In this document: positions 10,718 through 12,715 of the stretch, one piece after another | Layout: every line of letters begins with the position of its first letter | How positions within the stretch are numbered: the first letter of the stretch is position 1 | From: Verrucomicrobia bacterium UBA1200 | GTDB lineage: Bacteria; Verrucomicrobiota; Kiritimatiellia; RFP12; UBA1067 | Length of the DNA: 12,715 bases | Reading direction: 5' to 3' | Assembly (NCBI GenBank): GCA_002309765.1 | Contig: DBXY01000041.1 | Location: 35,599 to 48,313 of the forward strand | The notes under the pieces: model-generated | What the model saw: the letters and a program-made list of their open reading frames with translations, nothing else | Database searches by the model: none | What the model was told of the DNA's origin: nothing | Made by a program: the position numbers and the translations under genes

Positions 10718-12715
10718 ATGGCAAGGGTTTCTTTTAAAAAGCCGATTAAATCGGTCTGGGCGCGGTTGCGTCGATTGCGTAAAAAAGATTTTGTGGTCAT
10801 TGCCGCTTTGGCCGCTTTGGCGGCGGTTGTGTTTTGGTTTTGTTGTCCGCCGCCGTTGGAGGAGAGCCGCCGTTACCCATCCGGGCTGATCTTGCGCGAC
10901 CGCGACGGCGGACTGTTGCGGGCGGGGTTGGGTTTGAACGATCAGGACTGCCGCCCGTATTACCGCGCTTCGCGCCGGGACTGGGTCGTGCAGGCGGCGA
11001 TTGCCGCCGAAGACCGCAATTACTACAACCACTGCGGGGTTGACTTCATGGCAATCCTGCGTTCCGCCAAGATGAATATCCTGAACGGGCGGGTGCTTTC
11101 CGGCGCGTCGACCATTACGATGCAAACCGTGCGGCTGATCCATCCCCGCCGTCGTACCTACTGGTCGAAAGCGGTTGAGGCGGTGCAGTCGCTGCGTCTC
11201 GAACGCTGCATGGACAAAGACGAAATAATGACCCAATACCTCAACCGGGCGCCGTTCGGATCCAATCTGGTGGGTATCGAAGCCGCCAGTTGGGGTTGGT
11301 TCGGCAAACCTCCCCAGGAGTTGAATCTAGGCGAGGCCGCGTTGCTGGCCGGATTGCTCCAATCCCCCACCCGGTTTCGTCCCGACCGTTATTTGGACCG
11401 GGCGCTGAAGCGCCGCAAGTATGTGTTGGATCGTATGCTGTCCTTGGGCATGGTGGACGAGGCGGCGGTAAAACGGGCGGAACAACTGCCGCTCAATCTA
11501 AAACGCGCCCCCCGGCCGTTTTCGGAACCGTTTTTCTGCGATTGGGCGGTTTCCACGCGCAAGGAGCGCTCCGGGGATATGCGCACTTCATTGGATCGCG
11601 CGTTGCAGGTTTCCGTAAACGAGTGCCTGCGGCGATATGCGCAGGAATCGGGCATCGACTACGCAGCGGTGGTGTTAAGGGTGGATAACGGTCAAGTCGT
11701 GGCGATGTCCTGTACCGGCGATTATTTTTCCAACCGGGCGGGGCAGGTCAATACTGCGGTGTCCCCCCGTCCTGCCGGATCAACCCTAAAACCGTTCGTT
11801 TTTGCGATGGCGCTCGACAGCGGTTTCATCAACCCGGAAACAATGCTGTCCGACGTGCCGCAGGCGTTTGGAAACCGTGAGCCGCAAAATTTTTCGGGTA
11901 AATTTCTAGGGCCGGTGAGCGCCAGGTTCGCTTTGGTCCAATCGCTGAATCTGCCCGCCATCCAGCTGGAACGCATGGTGGGGCAGATCAGTTTCTACAA
12001 CACGCTGAAAAGGCTGCGGCTACAGTCGTTGAGCCGTCCGGCCGGGGATTACGGTCTGGGATTGGTTTTGGGCAACGGTTCGGTAACGCTGCTGGAGTTG
12101 TGCAACGCCTACGCCGCCATCGCGCGCGGTGGCGAATGGCGGCCCTGCACTGCTTTTTTGACCCCGGTTTCCGATCCGCCGGAGCGGATATTCTCCTCCG
12201 CCGCTTGCTGGCTGGTTGCCGATATGCTGGGCGGTGATGAGCGGGCGATGTCCGCCATCGGCCATGCCGGCGAGGTTGAAGTTCCCCGGTTTGCTTGGAA
12301 AACCGGCACTTCCGCCGGATATCGCGACGCCTGGACGGTCGCTTGGAATCCCGAATACGTGGTGGGGGTTTGGTGCGGGATGAAACACGGTGCGCGGGTG
12401 CCGAACCGGTTGGTGGGGATAAAATCCGCCGCCCCGGCGGTGTGGGAGATTGTCCGCCGCCTTTATCCCGCCGGGACCGGGCCGTGGTTCCGGCGTCCGG
12501 GGGAGGTTGAGGAGTTGGAGGTTTGCGCGAAATCCGGCGCGGTGCCGGGCGAGGCGTGCCCATCCCGCGTTAAAACCTTTGCCATTCGCGGCTGCACCAA
12601 CCGGCGTCTGTGCACTCTGCACGAGCGGGCGGCGGATGGGCGGACCGTGTTGAAATGGCCGGAAGATTTGGCCGCGTTTTTCCGCAGCCAAGAGGCGGCG
12701 GCAGCGTCCGGTGCT
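10718..12715 (+). CDS. pbpC: Penicillin-binding protein 1C (bifunctional glycosyltransferase/transpeptidase), 3' end missing
   Basis: 666 codons are open to the window edge with no stop; E. coli PbpC has 770 residues. The enzyme should polymerise and cross-link peptidoglycan from the periplasmic face of the inner membrane. A basic N-terminus precedes one membrane helix at about 25-41, ending in FCCPPP. The GT51 domain has EDRNYYNHCGVD (98-109, catalytic Glu98), GASTITMQ (129-136) and YLNRAPFG. The transpeptidase has SxxK as Ser355-Thr-Leu-Lys358, SxN as Ser409-Leu-Asn411, and Lys528-Thr-Gly530, so both activities look intact. The Met in GASTITMQ and the sequence APFGSNLVGIEAASWGWFGK fit PBP1C rather than PBP1A/1B. 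Cys603, Cys614, Cys626 and Cys632, the last followed by a His, mark the start of the PBP1C C-terminal region, most of which is outside the window. An in-frame TAA at 10709 fixes the earliest start. The Shine-Dalgarno sequence is weak, so translation may depend on coupling to the permease, whose stop is 6 nt upstream. Confidence 0.96.
   Translation, partial: MARVSFKKPIKSVWARLRRLRKKDFVVIAALAALAAVVFWFCCPPPLEESRRYPSGLILRDRDGGLLRAGLGLNDQDCRPYYRASRRDWVVQAAIAAEDRNYYNHCGVDFMAILRSAKMNILNGRVLSGASTITMQTVRLIHPRRRTYWSKAVEAVQSLRLERCMDKDEIMTQYLNRAPFGSNLVGIEAASWGWFGKPPQELNLGEAALLAGLLQSPTRFRPDRYLDRALKRRKYVLDRMLSLGMVDEAAVKRAEQLPLNLKRAPRPFSEPFFCDWAVSTRKERSGDMRTSLDRALQVSVNECLRRYAQESGIDYAAVVLRVDNGQVVAMSCTGDYFSNRAGQVNTAVSPRPAGSTLKPFVFAMALDSGFINPETMLSDVPQAFGNREPQNFSGKFLGPVSARFALVQSLNLPAIQLERMVGQISFYNTLKRLRLQSLSRPAGDYGLGLVLGNGSVTLLELCNAYAAIARGGEWRPCTAFLTPVSDPPERIFSSAACWLVADMLGGDERAMSAIGHAGEVEVPRFAWKTGTSAGYRDAWTVAWNPEYVVGVWCGMKHGARVPNRLVGIKSAAPAVWEIVRRLYPAGTGPWFRRPGEVEELEVCAKSGAVPGEACPSRVKTFAIRGCTNRRLCTLHERAADGRTVLKWPEDLAAFFRSQEAAAASGA

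Noticed and set aside
8951..11236. 761-codon open frame on the - strand
   Set aside because: It lies opposite the ATPase, permease and pbpC genes, which have clear motifs. Its product is rich in His, Arg and Gln with no recognisable domain, as expected from reading GC-rich coding DNA backwards.
11506..11512. C homopolymer run in pbpC (and another near 11763) as possible phase-variation tracts
   Set aside because: The runs are only six bases or so long and the frame is intact through both, so there is no sign of slippage.
11290..11688. 132-codon + strand frame inside pbpC
   Set aside because: It is in a different frame from the continuous PBP1C coding sequence that carries the catalytic motifs on both sides, so there is no frameshift and no separate gene.
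10712..12715. Different codon use in pbpC compared with rpoBC (many CGG, GGG, TTG) as a sign of horizontal transfer
   Set aside because: The adaptor, ATPase and permease genes show an intermediate version of the same trend, and rpoBC are expected to be codon-optimised; expression level is enough to explain it.

Overview
The window is a stretch of Gram-negative chromosome carrying two transcription units, both on the + strand. The first is the end of the RNA polymerase operon: rpoB (5' end cut by the window edge) and a complete rpoC, closed by a strong intrinsic terminator at about 6843-6876. The second begins after a 248-bp gap and reads, with almost no space between genes: periplasmic membrane-fusion protein (HlyD/MacA type), ABC transporter ATPase, MacB/FtsX-type permease, and a penicillin-binding protein 1C gene (pbpC) that runs off the 3' edge without a stop codon.

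Organism: a MacA-like adaptor with periplasmic domains and a PBP1C point to a diderm bacterium. RpoB and RpoC both carry large insertions in the places where many Gram-negative phyla have them (beta SI2 and beta' SI3 positions). RpoB also has a roughly 29-residue insertion absent from E. coli, and RpoC ends in a long acidic tail. This, with the GC-rich codon choice and the style of the adaptor protein, makes me think of the Planctomycetota/Verrucomicrobiota/Lentisphaerota group. That is an impression from memory, not a proven placement.

How the genes work together: rpoB and rpoC encode the two large catalytic subunits of RNA polymerase and are separated by 21 nt with a near-perfect Shine-Dalgarno sequence for rpoC. 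In the second unit, the adaptor, ATPase and permease make a split MacAB-type efflux pump, in which the E. coli MacB fusion is present as two proteins. The adaptor stop and ATPase start overlap by one base, the permease starts 3 nt after the ATPase stop, and pbpC starts 6 nt after the permease stop. The four are therefore very probably co-transcribed, which ties a cell-wall glycosyltransferase/transpeptidase to an envelope transporter. Codon use differs between the units: rpoBC avoids CGG and GGG, while the downstream genes, pbpC most of all, use them freely. High versus ordinary expression explains this well enough.

I see no RNA genes, mobile elements, CRISPR arrays or convincing new system. 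Points worth a second look are the RpoB insertion, the acidic RpoC tail, the adaptor's altered tip motif and its Gly/Arg/Pro tail, and the pump-pbpC linkage.
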